Source: Flavobacterium sp. 1
GTDB taxonomy: Bacteria; Bacteroidota; Bacteroidia; Flavobacteriales; Flavobacteriaceae
Direction: 5' to 3'
Assembly: GCF_002797935.1 (NCBI RefSeq)
Contig: NZ_PGER01000001.1
Location: 372,001 to 436,000 of the forward strand
Length of the DNA stretch: 64,000 nt
Every line of letters starts with the position of its first letter. Position 1 is the stretch's first letter. This document shows, piece after piece, positions 55,596 to 64,000 of the stretch. The notes under the pieces are model-generated. The model was not told the DNA's origin, searched no databases, and saw only the letters and a program-made list of their open reading frames with translations. The position numbers were made by a program, and so were the translations under genes.

Positions 55596-56600
55596 ATGAA
55601 AGCATTCATAGTAAAAAGCTACGGAAAAAAAGAAAAATTGCATTTAACGGATTGGGCTGAACCAACAGTAAAAGAAAATGATGTATTGGTACAAGTTCAT
55701 TCTGCGGGTGTCAATTTATTGGATTCACTTATTAGAAATGGCGAATTCAAATTGTTTTTACCTTACAAGCCACCATTTGTAAATGGTCATGATGTGGCTG
55801 GTGTTGTTACCAAAGTAGGGTCAAAAGTTAGTAAATTCAAAGTTGGCGATGAAGTATATTCTCGTGTATCAGATTATCGTATTGGTACATTTGCCGAATT
55901 CATTTCTATTGATGAAAATGACGTGGCTTTAAAACCAAAAAATCTTTCAATGGAAGAAGCTGGTTCAATTCCGTTGGTTGGTTTAACTTCTTGGCAGGCA
56001 CTTGTCGAAATTGCGAATGTAAAAAAAGGCCAAAAGGTTTTTATTCAGGCAGGTTCGGGTGGTGTTGGCACATTCGCCATTCAGTTAGCAAAACATTTAG
56101 GAGCTTTTGTTGCTACAACTACAAGTTCAAAAAATATTGATTTAGTAAAAAGTCTTGGTGCTGATTTAATTATTGACTATAAAAAAGAAGATTTTGAAAC
56201 CAAATTGAAAGATTACGATTTGGTATTGCATAGCAATAGAGACACAAAAATCTTAGAAAAGTCATTACGTATTTTAAAGTCTGGTGGTCAATTAATTTCG
56301 CTAGTCGGTCCGCCAACACCTGAATTTGCAAATGCAATTGGTTTGCCTTGGTATTTAAAATTGGTGATTAACCTATTAAGTTTTAGTGCAAGAAAAAAAG
56401 CGAAAAAAATGAATGTATCTTTTAAATTCTTATTTATGAGAGCAGAAGGTAAACAATTAGGTGAAATCACAAAATTGATTGAAACTGGGGTCATAAAACC
56501 TGTCATTGACATAGTGTTTCCGTTTGAGCAAACTAACCAAGCATTGTCTTATGTTGAAACAGGTCGGTCAAAAGGAAAAGTTGTTGTCAAAGTCAAGTAG
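55596..56600 (+). CDS. NADP-dependent alcohol dehydrogenase (MDR family)
   Basis: 334 residues. GHDVAGVVTKVGSKVSKFKVGD and VFIQAGSGGVGTFAIQLAKH bind substrate and cofactor; SYVETGRSKGKVVVKV is the family's C-terminus. It resembles the upstream MDR gene and may be a paralog. It closes the operon, followed by a terminator at ~56802. Confidence 0.9.
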   Translation: MKAFIVKSYGKKEKLHLTDWAEPTVKENDVLVQVHSAGVNLLDSLIRNGEFKLFLPYKPPFVNGHDVAGVVTKVGSKVSKFKVGDEVYSRVSDYRIGTFAEFISIDENDVALKPKNLSMEEAGSIPLVGLTSWQALVEIANVKKGQKVFIQAGSGGVGTFAIQLAKHLGAFVATTTSSKNIDLVKSLGADLIIDYKKEDFETKLKDYDLVLHSNRDTKILEKSLRILKSGGQLISLVGPPTPEFANAIGLPWYLKLVINLLSFSARKKAKKMNVSFKFLFMRAEGKQLGEITKLIETGVIKPVIDIVFPFEQTNQALSYVETGRSKGKVVVKVK

Positions 56601-56801
56601 TACTGTGTAGAGTGCTCGTTAAAGCTGCAGCTAACTTTGTATAACACGATATAAATTTTCAATATAATACATCCCAAAAGGTTTAGATTGGCGAAAGTTT
56701 TTATCGTTTTTATTCTTTTTTCAAATACAGAAAATAATAGTTATAAACCTATAAAGTGTGAATTTTGTTTGTCGTATCCGTTTTTTTTAGACTAACAAAA
56801 A

Positions 56802-56848
56802 AACTCCGAATCTCACTTGTTGATTAGTGAAGTTCGGAGTTCATTTTT
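56802..56848 (+). terminator. Terminator after the oxidoreductase operon
   Basis: AACTCCGAA (56802-56810) pairs with TTCGGAGTT (56833-56841); inner TCACT (56813-56817) pairs with AGTGA (56826-56830); a T-run follows. It lies in the 503-bp gap after the last operon gene. The rest of that gap holds repeat copy 3 and the next terminator. Confidence 0.75.
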
Positions 56849-56883
56849 TTGAAATATCGGCAAAAAAGCAAAATAGCTCCCTT

Positions 56884-56970
56884 TAGCCCCGATTGAAGTG
56901 AAAACCCTTTTGTGCCGTCTCGCCTCAAAAGACAAGAGGCACAAAAGGTTGTAATGGAAAACGGGACAAA
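56884..56970 (+). repeat. Dispersed repeat, copy 3
   Basis: Begins TAGCCCCGATTGAAGTGAAA, then a hairpin CCTTTTGTGCC ... GGCACAAAAGG, then TTGTAATGGAAAACGGGA. The central hairpin differs from copies 1 and 2, while the flanking blocks are conserved. Confidence 0.65.
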
Positions 56971-57045
56971 TGCCGGCTAAAAATGCCTAATGTTTCTGCT
57001 CCAAAAAGAAGCAATCTAACTTAGTCTTATATTTTGACAAAAGAA

Positions 57046-57081
57046 AAGGTCAGAAACTGGACTTTCCCAATTTCTGACCTT
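57046..57081 (-). terminator. Terminator of the efflux operon
   Basis: AAGGTCAGAAA (57046-57056) pairs with TTTCTGACCTT (57071-57081). It is 22 bp after the last gene stop on the minus strand. Confidence 0.75.
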
Positions 57082-57103
57082 ATAATTTCTAATCTCTAAC
57101 TTT

Positions 57104-58693
57104 CTAGTGCATTGCTTCAGATGGATCTATTTTGTTTTTTCCTTTTTTGATGAAAAGAATTACCGGGATACAGCATAAAAACAGGATTCCTAAATAAAGG
57201 AAAATATCCATATAGGCCAAAACTGTACTCTGCTTCATTACGGAATAATCCATTACCTGATAGGCTTTTTGCAGTGATTCGTTGCTGGTAAAACCTTTGG
57301 ACATAAAACTTCTCTGCAGGCCAATTACCCGTTGCTGTACTTCATATTTGCTGGGATCCAGATGGGCAACTAAATTTACTCTGTGTTCCTGACTCCAACG
57401 TGTGATAAAGGTGGTGATGATAGCAATACCAAATGAACCTCCTAGTTGACGCATCATTCCGGTAAAAGCGGCACCTTCTCCAATGTGTTTCCCTTTTAGG
57501 GTAGAAAGAGAGAGCGTTGTTATCGGTACGAAAAGTAAGCCCAATCCGATACCTCTTAGAATCAATGGCCAAAATAAATGTTCTACTCCAGTATCGGGAG
57601 TCATATTATTGTACATCGTAAAAGTAAAGAAGAAAAAGATTAAAAATCCAACGGCAACCATATAGGACTGCGGTACTCCTTTTTGAATCATATTACCTAC
57701 TATAGGCATCATAAAAGCGGTGGTTATCGAACCCGGAATTAGTAGCAATCCAGCATCGGTTGCTGTCCATCCTAAGATTGCCTGCGTATAAATTGGGATA
57801 ATTAATGTTGATCCATATAGTCCAAAACCAAGGATAAAACACATAACGGTTCCTATTCTCAGATTACCGTCTTTTAAAACACTTAAATTTACAATTGGGT
57901 GTTTGTAGGTAAGTTCTCTCCATATAAAAAGGATTAAGCCAAATACGGTTATTACGCTTAAACTTGTAATCAAGCTGTCATTAAACCAATCGTCTTGCTG
58001 ACCGTGTTCGAGTACAAATTGTAGCGACCCTATGAATGTAGCCAATAGCACAATTCCCCACCAATCGACTTGGTTTGATTTTAATTTTTCTCCGTATTTT
58101 GGACTTCTTACGAAAGTAATAGCCAAAACAGTGGCAATAATTCCCAACGGAATATTGATATAAAAAATATACGGCCAAGAATAATGATCGACTAAATAAC
58201 CTCCCAAAGGCGGCCCCAAAGTAGGTCCCACAATTACGCCCATTCCGTAAATAGCTTGTGCCATTCCTCGTTTGGCTACGGGATAACTCTCGGTGATAAT
58301 CGTTTGTGCTGTTACTAATAATGCTCCTCCGCCAATACCCTGCACGAAACGGAAGGCTACCAATTCCCATATATTGTTTGCATTTCCGCACAGAAAGGAG
58401 CATACCGTAAAAAGGATAATTGAGGCTACAAAGTAATTACGTCTTCCAAATTGCTGTGATAACCAGCTGGTCATTGGAATCACAATAACATTTGCAATAG
58501 CATAAGCGGTAATTACCCAGGCTACGTCGGTTAGGGTAGCGCCAAGGCTTCCGCGCATATCGGTAAGCGCCACGTTTACAATGGTTGTATCAACGATTTC
58601 CAACAGTGCGCAAAGTACTGCTGTAATCGTAATAATAACGCGTCTAAAGCCGTATTCTACTAAATCGTCGTCTGTTGCTTGTACTTTTGTCAT
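57104..58693 (-). CDS. emrB: DHA2-family drug efflux MFS transporter (EmrB-like)
   Basis: 529 residues with about 14 membrane segments, as in the DHA2 group. Motif A is WLSQQFGRRNYF, motif C GMGVIVGPTLGPPLGG, and motif D-like EIVDTTIVNVAL is at the first helix. It exports drugs with proton antiport, coupled through EmrA and TolC. It is the last gene of tetR-tolC-emrA-emrB. Confidence 0.93.
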   Translation of the reverse strand: MTKVQATDDDLVEYGFRRVIITITAVLCALLEIVDTTIVNVALTDMRGSLGATLTDVAWVITAYAIANVIVIPMTSWLSQQFGRRNYFVASIILFTVCSFLCGNANNIWELVAFRFVQGIGGGALLVTAQTIITESYPVAKRGMAQAIYGMGVIVGPTLGPPLGGYLVDHYSWPYIFYINIPLGIIATVLAITFVRSPKYGEKLKSNQVDWWGIVLLATFIGSLQFVLEHGQQDDWFNDSLITSLSVITVFGLILFIWRELTYKHPIVNLSVLKDGNLRIGTVMCFILGFGLYGSTLIIPIYTQAILGWTATDAGLLLIPGSITTAFMMPIVGNMIQKGVPQSYMVAVGFLIFFFFTFTMYNNMTPDTGVEHLFWPLILRGIGLGLLFVPITTLSLSTLKGKHIGEGAAFTGMMRQLGGSFGIAIITTFITRWSQEHRVNLVAHLDPSKYEVQQRVIGLQRSFMSKGFTSNESLQKAYQVMDYSVMKQSTVLAYMDIFLYLGILFLCCIPVILFIKKGKNKIDPSEAMH

Positions 58694-58782
58694 TTGTATG
58701 ATTTATAAAGTAAGTATTCTAAAAAATTAAATTGATTTTTAAAAGATTTAATGGATCTTTTAAATCTGCAGTCTAAAAAATC

Positions 58783-59862
58783 TTACTTCAAACGTACGTC
58801 CACATCAACATTCATTCCTGGACGCAGTAATTTTACTTTCTCAGGATCATTTGTTGTATCTAAACTGATTTTTACCGGTAATCTTTGAATGGTTTTTACA
58901 AAGTTTCCTGTTGCGTTATCTGGCGGAAGCAATGAAAAACGAGATCCGGTTGCTGGTGAGAATGAAGTTAATGTTCCTTTAAAATCATAGTCAGGATAAG
59001 CATCTACTTTTATTGTTACTTTTTGACCGATAATCATTTTGTTCAATTGCGTTTCTTTAAAGTTGGCCACAACCCAAGCTTCATTGTTATTAATGATATA
59101 GAACAATGATTGTCCTTGCTGTACCAATTGACCTGGCTGGATGTCAATTTTTGAAACTTGTCCGTCAATAGCGGCAGTTACAACTGTGTAAGTCAGATTT
59201 AATTGGGCAACTTCGAGTAATGCTTTTGCTTTTTTGATATTGGCAGATGCTACTTCTGTCTGTTTATTGGTGACTCTTGATTTAGCTTCAATTGCTGATT
59301 TTTGATAAGAGCTGGCTTTTTGCTGCTGCTGTAAAATACGCACTTGGCTTTCTGCTTCTTGTTTAGCGGCCAATGCTTGTTCAAATTGCTGTTTCGTTAT
59401 AGAGTGATTTTTGTATAAATTTTCGTAACGGGCATAATCACTTGCGGCTCTTCCCAATCTGATTTTTGCAGTTTCAATATTTCCTCCGGCTGATTGTACA
59501 TTAGCATCCGAAACAGCAATGCTTGCCAAAGCGCTTCCAATATCTTCTTTGGCTACTTCAAATCCGCTTTCTGCCGCAATCAAAGTAGCATTTGCTTCTT
59601 CAATTTTCAATTGATAGTCTCTTTTGTCAATGGTAAATAAAGTATCTCCTTTTTTCACATAATCATTGTCTTTTACGTATACTTTGTTGATATATCCCGA
59701 AACTCTTGGGATTATCGGATTCATGTTTTTCTCTATTTGAGCATCATCTGTTTCTTCATGTCCTTGGGAATGAATGTATTTTGTTATTCCGTAAGTTCCT
59801 CCTGCAAGGATCAAAACCAATAGGATTATAATGAATTTGGCGTTTGTTTTTTTCTTTTCCAT
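58783..59862 (-). CDS. emrA: HlyD-family membrane fusion protein (EmrA-like)
   Basis: 359 residues. One N-terminal membrane segment (AKFIIILLVLILAGGTYGI) is followed by a lipoyl-like domain, a coiled-coil hairpin (Ala/Gln-rich, ~90-190), IDGQVSKIDIQPGQLVQQG and a beta-barrel region. The adaptor links EmrB to the outer-membrane channel. The gene begins 14 bp after the tolC-like gene. Confidence 0.93.
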   Translation of the reverse strand: MEKKKTNAKFIIILLVLILAGGTYGITKYIHSQGHEETDDAQIEKNMNPIIPRVSGYINKVYVKDNDYVKKGDTLFTIDKRDYQLKIEEANATLIAAESGFEVAKEDIGSALASIAVSDANVQSAGGNIETAKIRLGRAASDYARYENLYKNHSITKQQFEQALAAKQEAESQVRILQQQQKASSYQKSAIEAKSRVTNKQTEVASANIKKAKALLEVAQLNLTYTVVTAAIDGQVSKIDIQPGQLVQQGQSLFYIINNNEAWVVANFKETQLNKMIIGQKVTIKVDAYPDYDFKGTLTSFSPATGSRFSLLPPDNATGNFVKTIQRLPVKISLDTTNDPEKVKLLRPGMNVDVDVRLK

Positions 59863-59876
59863 GATATTGGTAGTGG

Positions 59877-61190
59877 TTATATTTTTGAAAGGTTGAAGGT
59901 TTGTGATAATTGACCGGTTGCCGAAAGTAATTCGTAGTATTTTTGAATAACATCCACTTTGGCAATGGTTTCGCTTATTTTAGATTTCAGCTGTTCTACG
60001 TCGGCTTCCAGTAAATCATTGGTATCCGAAAGTCCGTTGTCGTATTTGTCTTTTACGATTCGGTAGTTTTCAGCAGCCTGTTCAACAGCTTGATTGTAAA
60101 CTGTATTTTGTTTTATAGCCAAATCATAATTGGTAATTGCCTGCTGTACTTGAACTCTAATGTTGTCTTTTAAAAGTTCTTCGGTATTTTTTACCTCAAG
60201 TGCTTTGCTTTCGGCAATTTTTACCTGAGTTCCGTTTTTTAGGATTCCGCTGACGTCATACGATATACCAACACCAATGAACATTGCATTTTCCAATGTC
60301 ATAATATTGTTTACGTTCAAAGCGGCATAACCGCCAGTCAAAGCTACACTAGGATAGTAATCACCTTTGGCGATTTTAATGTTGTTTTGGGTTGCTTTTT
60401 CCTGAAATTGAATTGCTTCCAGATCTTTACGGTTTTGAAATGCAGGCTGTTCATCTGTAGGAACTGAATTTGCAGAAAAGCTAATCAAATCACTTTCTGT
60501 TACTGCTAATTTTGTTTGTGAAGGCAGTTTTAGCAAAGTAACCAAATAGTAATTGATTATTTTTTCATTGTTCAACGCTTCATCAAGCGACAGCTGAATT
60601 TTAGAAACCTGAAGCTGGGATTTCAATAAATCATTACGCGGAATGATTCCGTTTTTTTCCAAAGCAATGAAATCAGTAACACGCTGTTCGGCGCTTTTTT
60701 GATTTTCTTTCAATAATTCGATGGTTCTTTGTGCTTTATACAGATTAGCATAATAGTTTATAACTCTCATGGCCACATCTTCTTTAGTTTTGGAGGCCAT
60801 TGCATTTTCGGCTTGGAATAAATTATCCTGAAGCTTTATTCCGTTTTGAATTTTCATTCCTGCAAATACGGGGATTTTCAAACTCGCTTGACCTATGGCG
60901 ATTCTATCTGGTGCCGGAAATGATCCTGCATCAAGTTCTAAGTGGACGGTTGGCTGCGTTAACTGAAGAAATTGCCCGGTAAGTTTTAAATCGGGGTACT
61001 GCGTGTTTTTAGCCGATTGTAATTCTTGTTTCTTGGTTTCTACTTTGGTATTCGCCAATGAGATCTCATTACTTTTTGTCCAAGCCAATTGTATAGCTTC
61101 TTCTAGCTTTAAACTGGTTTTGTCTTGGGCATTGATGGATGAAATTCCAATGAAGAACCCTCCAAAGAGCATTAAATAACTAACTTTCAT
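59877..61190 (-). CDS. TolC-family outer-membrane efflux protein
   Basis: 437 residues with a signal peptide (MKVSYLMLFGGFFIGISSINAQ). Two TolC-type repeat halves contain long helices (LEEAIQLAWTKSNEISLANT, YDNGLSDTNDLLEADVEQLK). It forms the outer-membrane channel of the EmrAB pump. Its start overlaps the tetR stop by 11 bp. Confidence 0.92.
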   Translation of the reverse strand: MKVSYLMLFGGFFIGISSINAQDKTSLKLEEAIQLAWTKSNEISLANTKVETKKQELQSAKNTQYPDLKLTGQFLQLTQPTVHLELDAGSFPAPDRIAIGQASLKIPVFAGMKIQNGIKLQDNLFQAENAMASKTKEDVAMRVINYYANLYKAQRTIELLKENQKSAEQRVTDFIALEKNGIIPRNDLLKSQLQVSKIQLSLDEALNNEKIINYYLVTLLKLPSQTKLAVTESDLISFSANSVPTDEQPAFQNRKDLEAIQFQEKATQNNIKIAKGDYYPSVALTGGYAALNVNNIMTLENAMFIGVGISYDVSGILKNGTQVKIAESKALEVKNTEELLKDNIRVQVQQAITNYDLAIKQNTVYNQAVEQAAENYRIVKDKYDNGLSDTNDLLEADVEQLKSKISETIAKVDVIQKYYELLSATGQLSQTFNLSKI

Positions 61191-61806
61191 ATGTCAAGAG
61201 GGCTTTAATGGTTTGTTGAATGTGCATTGTTAAAGTTGTTTTTATATAGGTATTGTATTTTTCTTCGGTATCCAGATCTAACAGCGTTTGATAAAAAGGC
61301 CTGTTCAAATGAAAATGAAAATAGGTGCCCAGAATTGTTGTCGTAAGAAGCGGTACAACAATATCTTTTCTGAAAATCCCTTTATCCTGTCCATCTTGAA
61401 TAATAGTTTCCAGTGATTTTAGATTCCCTTTTTTTAAGTCTGTAAAGGCCTTAAGGTTAATCACTCTTTGGCTTGAGGAAAATTCAAAGTGCATAATTTT
61501 ATATATGCCTCTGTTGCTGTTTATCTTATCGATGTAAAGTTCAATAAGTTTGTGTATTTTTTGAAGCGGGTCTAAATCTTCAAGAGTCAAAATATCAATT
61601 TGTAATTTGATACCCGCTGCACGGTTCATAATGATGGCTTCCAATAATTGTTCTTTGGATCCAAAATAATAGGAAACCATGGCAACATTAATTTTGGCTT
61701 CCTTAGCAATGTCCCGTATTGAAGTACCGTCAAATCCTTTTTCTGCAAACAGCCTTTCGGCCACATGCAAAATCTGAATCTGTTTTTCGTTGAAATCCGT
61801 TTTCAA
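61180..61806 (-). CDS. TetR-family transcriptional repressor
   Basis: 208 residues. A TetR HTH at the N-terminus (AERLFAEKGFDGTSIRDIAKE and VAMVSYYFGSKEQL) is followed by a C-terminal ligand-binding domain (LIELYIDKINSNRGIYKIM). The start codon is TTG. It is the first gene of the efflux operon and probably represses it through the two dyads just upstream. Confidence 0.92.
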   Translation of the reverse strand: MKTDFNEKQIQILHVAERLFAEKGFDGTSIRDIAKEAKINVAMVSYYFGSKEQLLEAIIMNRAAGIKLQIDILTLEDLDPLQKIHKLIELYIDKINSNRGIYKIMHFEFSSSQRVINLKAFTDLKKGNLKSLETIIQDGQDKGIFRKDIVVPLLTTTILGTYFHFHLNRPFYQTLLDLDTEEKYNTYIKTTLTMHIQQTIKALLTYES

Positions 61807-61828
61807 AGCTCTATTTTTAAATTCGCCA

Positions 61829-61866
61829 CAAAATTAAACAACTGTTTAAATTAAACGATTGTTTAA
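61829..61866 (-). promoter_or_regulatory. Efflux operon promoter with paired TetR operators
   Basis: Two 16-bp dyads with a 17-bp offset: TTAAACAACTGTTTAA (61834-61849) and TTAAACGATTGTTTAA (61851-61866). A minus-strand -7 element TAATTTTG (61836-61829) overlaps the first and the -33 region falls in the second, so a repressor bound here would block the tetR start. Confidence 0.65.
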
Positions 61867-62035
61867 TTTTTCTTTAACTTATTTTTAACAAAAAATATAA
61901 AAATAAGTTTGGCATAAATTTACATAAATTAAACTATAAATTCTTATAAAATAATTGTTATTTATTTGATTTTCAATTTAATAAAAATTGTGAATATCTA
62001 TTTTGTAAATTGAGCGTTTTTTTTTGTTTAAAATC

Positions 62036-62043
62036 TATCTTTG
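62036..62043 (+). promoter_or_regulatory. -7 element of the DUF4494 gene
   Basis: TATCTTTG matches TAnnTTTG and lies 21 nt before the ATG at 62065. Confidence 0.45.
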
Positions 62044-62064
62044 GCATCCTTAAAAAAAATCTTT

Positions 62065-62631
62065 ATGAGCACAATTTGGTACGAATGCAAAGTTAAATAC
62101 AGAAAAACAGATGAAACTGGGGGACAAAAGGTTACAACAGAACCTTATTTGGTAGATGCTTTGTCTTACACAGAGGCAGAGAGCAGAATTACCGAAGAAA
62201 TGGCTGCTTATATTAGTGAAGAATTTAAAATCACCAATATAAAAATGGCTAATTATGCCGAAATTCATCCTTTTGAAAATACAGACCGCTGGTTTAAAAC
62301 AAGAGTTTCTTTAATGGCCTATGATGAAGAAAGCGGCAAAGAAAGAAAATCGAATATGTATTTATTGATACAGGCAAACGATGTAAAAGAAGCTTTTGAC
62401 AATACGGTTCATGTTATGAAAACAACTATGGGCGAATATTCAATTCCTGCTATTTCCGAATCTCCTATTATGGATGTTTTTCCTTATTTTTCGGGTGAGG
62501 ATGGAGAACTGGAGCAATTAGAAAAGTTTAATGCCCGTAAGGATTCTAAACCAGTAACCGTAAAAGATTCAGATTTTGAAGATCCTATGGAATTTGAAAC
62601 CGTTTTGGAAGAGGATGAACAGGATGCCTAA
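62065..62631 (+). CDS. DUF4494 domain-containing protein
   Basis: 188 residues from MSTIWYECKVKYRKTDETG, the standard family start; an upstream ATG in frame is not needed. The protein is acidic at the C-terminus and has no membrane segment. DUF4494 is widespread in Bacteroidetes without known function. It stands alone after the efflux operon. Confidence 0.88.
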   Translation: MSTIWYECKVKYRKTDETGGQKVTTEPYLVDALSYTEAESRITEEMAAYISEEFKITNIKMANYAEIHPFENTDRWFKTRVSLMAYDEESGKERKSNMYLLIQANDVKEAFDNTVHVMKTTMGEYSIPAISESPIMDVFPYFSGEDGELEQLEKFNARKDSKPVTVKDSDFEDPMEFETVLEEDEQDA

Positions 62632-62905
62632 ATAAATCAGTGCAACAGCACGTTTTTTTGAGCTATCAGACCCTTAATAATTTTTTTAGCAGCTAAGTTT
62701 TGAAATGTTTAATTGTATTTTACATTCACAAGACTTAGTTTTTTTATTTTAAGAAATGCACTAAAAAATGGATATAAATAGGGATTTGTCAGTAATAACT
62801 TGTACTATTTTTTTTGTTTTGCCATTTGGGTATTTTTTATTTTATCAGACTGTACTATATTTATAAAAAAAACGGATAAATTGGTATTCTAATAAAACTG
62901 AATAT

Positions 62906-64000
62906 ATGGTAGAGTCAAAAAATGAGTTTAGCTATCAGGAACTGCTTCAAAAAGTTAAGGAGCAGGAATTACTTATAGAAAAGTTAAATGATGAAAAGCA
63001 GGATCTGACCAATTTTGAATATTTCGTAAAAGATTCTCTTGATTTAATCTGCATAGCTGATTCCAATAGGTATTTCAAAATGGTTAATGATGCTTTTAGT
63101 GAAGTATTAGGATATACAAAAGAAGAATTGTTATCAAAATCATTTCTTGAGTTTATTCATCCGGATGATTTAGAGGCTACTTTAACCGTATTCCAATCTT
63201 TAACAGAATCGTCCCGAATAACCGATTTTGAAAACAGATATATTAAGAAGAATGGTGATTTTGTTATTCTGCAGTGGAAAGCCAATTTAAATACTGCTAA
63301 TGATTTAGTTTATTCAATAGCCAGAGATATTACGGATATTAGAAAAACTCAGGAAAAATTATTATCCAGTGAAAAATCGCTGAATGAGGCTCAAAAAATC
63401 GCAAAAATAGGGAGTTGGGATTTTATTCTAATGACTCAGGAATTAAACTGGTCCAACGAATTATATGAAATTTTCGAATTTGAAAAAATACCAAATGATC
63501 CACAACTTTATAATAAATACTTATCCTGTTTTTATCCAAAAGATGTCGAAAAATTAAAAAGAAATATTGATAATACTATTGCAAATAAAATGCCTTATGA
63601 AATGGAGCATAAAATTATCCTGCCAAATCAAACCATTAAATGGGTATTCTGCACTGGAGTTTCAATAGTTGATAATAATGATAATGTAGTAGCTTTAAAA
63701 GGAGTTGTTCAGGATATCACTCAAAAAAAACAAATAGAAAACACAATAAAAGCAAAAGAAAAAGCAGAAGCATCCAATAAGGCAAAGTCTGATTTCTTAG
63801 CCAATATGAGTCATGAAATTCGTACCCCGCTTAATGGAATTATTGGTTTTACGGATTTGTTGCTGAAAACAAAATTTGATAAAGATCAGTTAGAATATCT
63901 CACTACAGTAAATGAATCTGCCAATACATTAATGGAAATCATTAATAATATTCTTGATTTTTCTAAAATTGAATCGGGTAAGCTGGAATTGATTTCTGAA
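62906..64000 (+). CDS. PAS-domain sensor histidine kinase, partial
   Basis: The start codon at 62906 gives [15 protein letters not shown]; the frame is open to the window edge (365 codons). A short coiled coil precedes PAS domain 1 ([20 protein letters not shown]), then PAS/PAC domain 2 with a second region near [16 protein letters not shown], then the HisKA domain with phospho-acceptor His303 ([16 protein letters not shown]). The ATPase domain, and receiver domains if it is a hybrid kinase, lie outside. The signal cannot be inferred. Confidence 0.9.
   Translation, partial: MVESKNEFSYQELLQKVKEQELLIEKLNDEKQDLTNFEYFVKDSLDLICIADSNRYFKMVNDAFSEVLGYTKEELLSKSFLEFIHPDDLEATLTVFQSLTESSRITDFENRYIKKNGDFVILQWKANLNTANDLVYSIARDITDIRKTQEKLLSSEKSLNEAQKIAKIGSWDFILMTQELNWSNELYEIFEFEKIPNDPQLYNKYLSCFYPKDVEKLKRNIDNTIANKMPYEMEHKIILPNQTIKWVFCTGVSIVDNNDNVVALKGVVQDITQKKQIENTIKAKEKAEASNKAKSDFLANMSHEIRTPLNGIIGFTDLLLKTKFDKDQLEYLTTVNESANTLMEIINNILDFSKIESGKLELISE

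Overview
The window reads as chromosomal DNA of a Flavobacterium-like member of the Bacteroidetes. The support is low GC content, TAnnTTTG-type -7 promoter elements, a fused ccoNO oxidase gene, a type II-C Cas9 of about 1,530 residues, and many single-copy genes in typical Flavobacteriia neighbourhoods (rsfS-ftsH-LUD-cdsA-psd, the DUF349 gene, PASTA-rluD). No rRNA or tRNA gene was recognised.

Layout. 1-6.9 kb (+): the end of the copper ATPase gene ccoI, then ccoS, ccoNO, ccoQ, ccoP, ccoG, ccoH and a TauE/SafE-type membrane protein, together a cbb3 oxidase structural and assembly cluster. 7.2-8.5 kb (-): hemN, which shares an identical 14-bp CRP/FNR-type site with the ccoS promoter at the same distance from the -7 element. 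9.1-11.1 kb: a DUF349 protein. 11.25-20.7 kb: a type II-C CRISPR-Cas locus with a 15-repeat array, cas2, cas1, an inserted block (REP-like palindromes, a RAYT transposase, a HIRAN-domain protein), cas9, and two small RNA loci upstream of cas9. 20.8-26 kb (-): aroE, a TPR protein, a class III aminotransferase and an OstA/LptA-like protein. 26.3-36.3 kb: a GH13 lipoprotein, a superoxide dismutase lipoprotein, a phospholipid cluster (ACBP, psd, cdsA), ftsH, rsfS, birA, pyrE and a NUDIX gene. 36.5-51 kb: a DEAD-box-like helicase, YjdM/PhnA, a frameshifted P-loop ATPase, coaD, a TMEM175-like channel, ddl, PASTA, rluD, SPFH, a double ABC ATPase, a secreted adenosine deaminase and yaaA. 51.9-56.6 kb: an HxlR regulator divergent from five oxidoreductase/hydrolase genes. 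57.1-61.8 kb (-): a tetR-tolC-emrA-emrB efflux operon with paired operators. The window ends in DUF4494 and a PAS-histidine kinase that runs off the edge.

The most notable observation lies between cas9 and its tracrRNA. A solitary degenerate CRISPR repeat (24 nt, one mismatch) is followed directly by a strong terminator. The 12 nt just 5' of it match, on the opposite strand, a site in the cas9 promoter region. That site is followed by AGAAA-TAAA, which fits the NNNNN-TAAA PAM I recall for Flavobacterium columnare type II-C. The site also overlaps the -33 element of the small RNA's own predicted promoter. This looks like a crRNA-like guide that would direct Cas9 to repress cas9 and itself without cutting, analogous to Francisella scaRNA or Streptococcus tracr-L but built as a single-repeat mini-CRISPR. 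It is an inference from sequence that makes testable predictions.

Other accessory features include composite REP units around the RAYT and HIRAN genes, a three-copy dispersed repeat of about 80-90 bp, a 14-bp tandem repeat, and a single-base frameshift in an ATPase gene.
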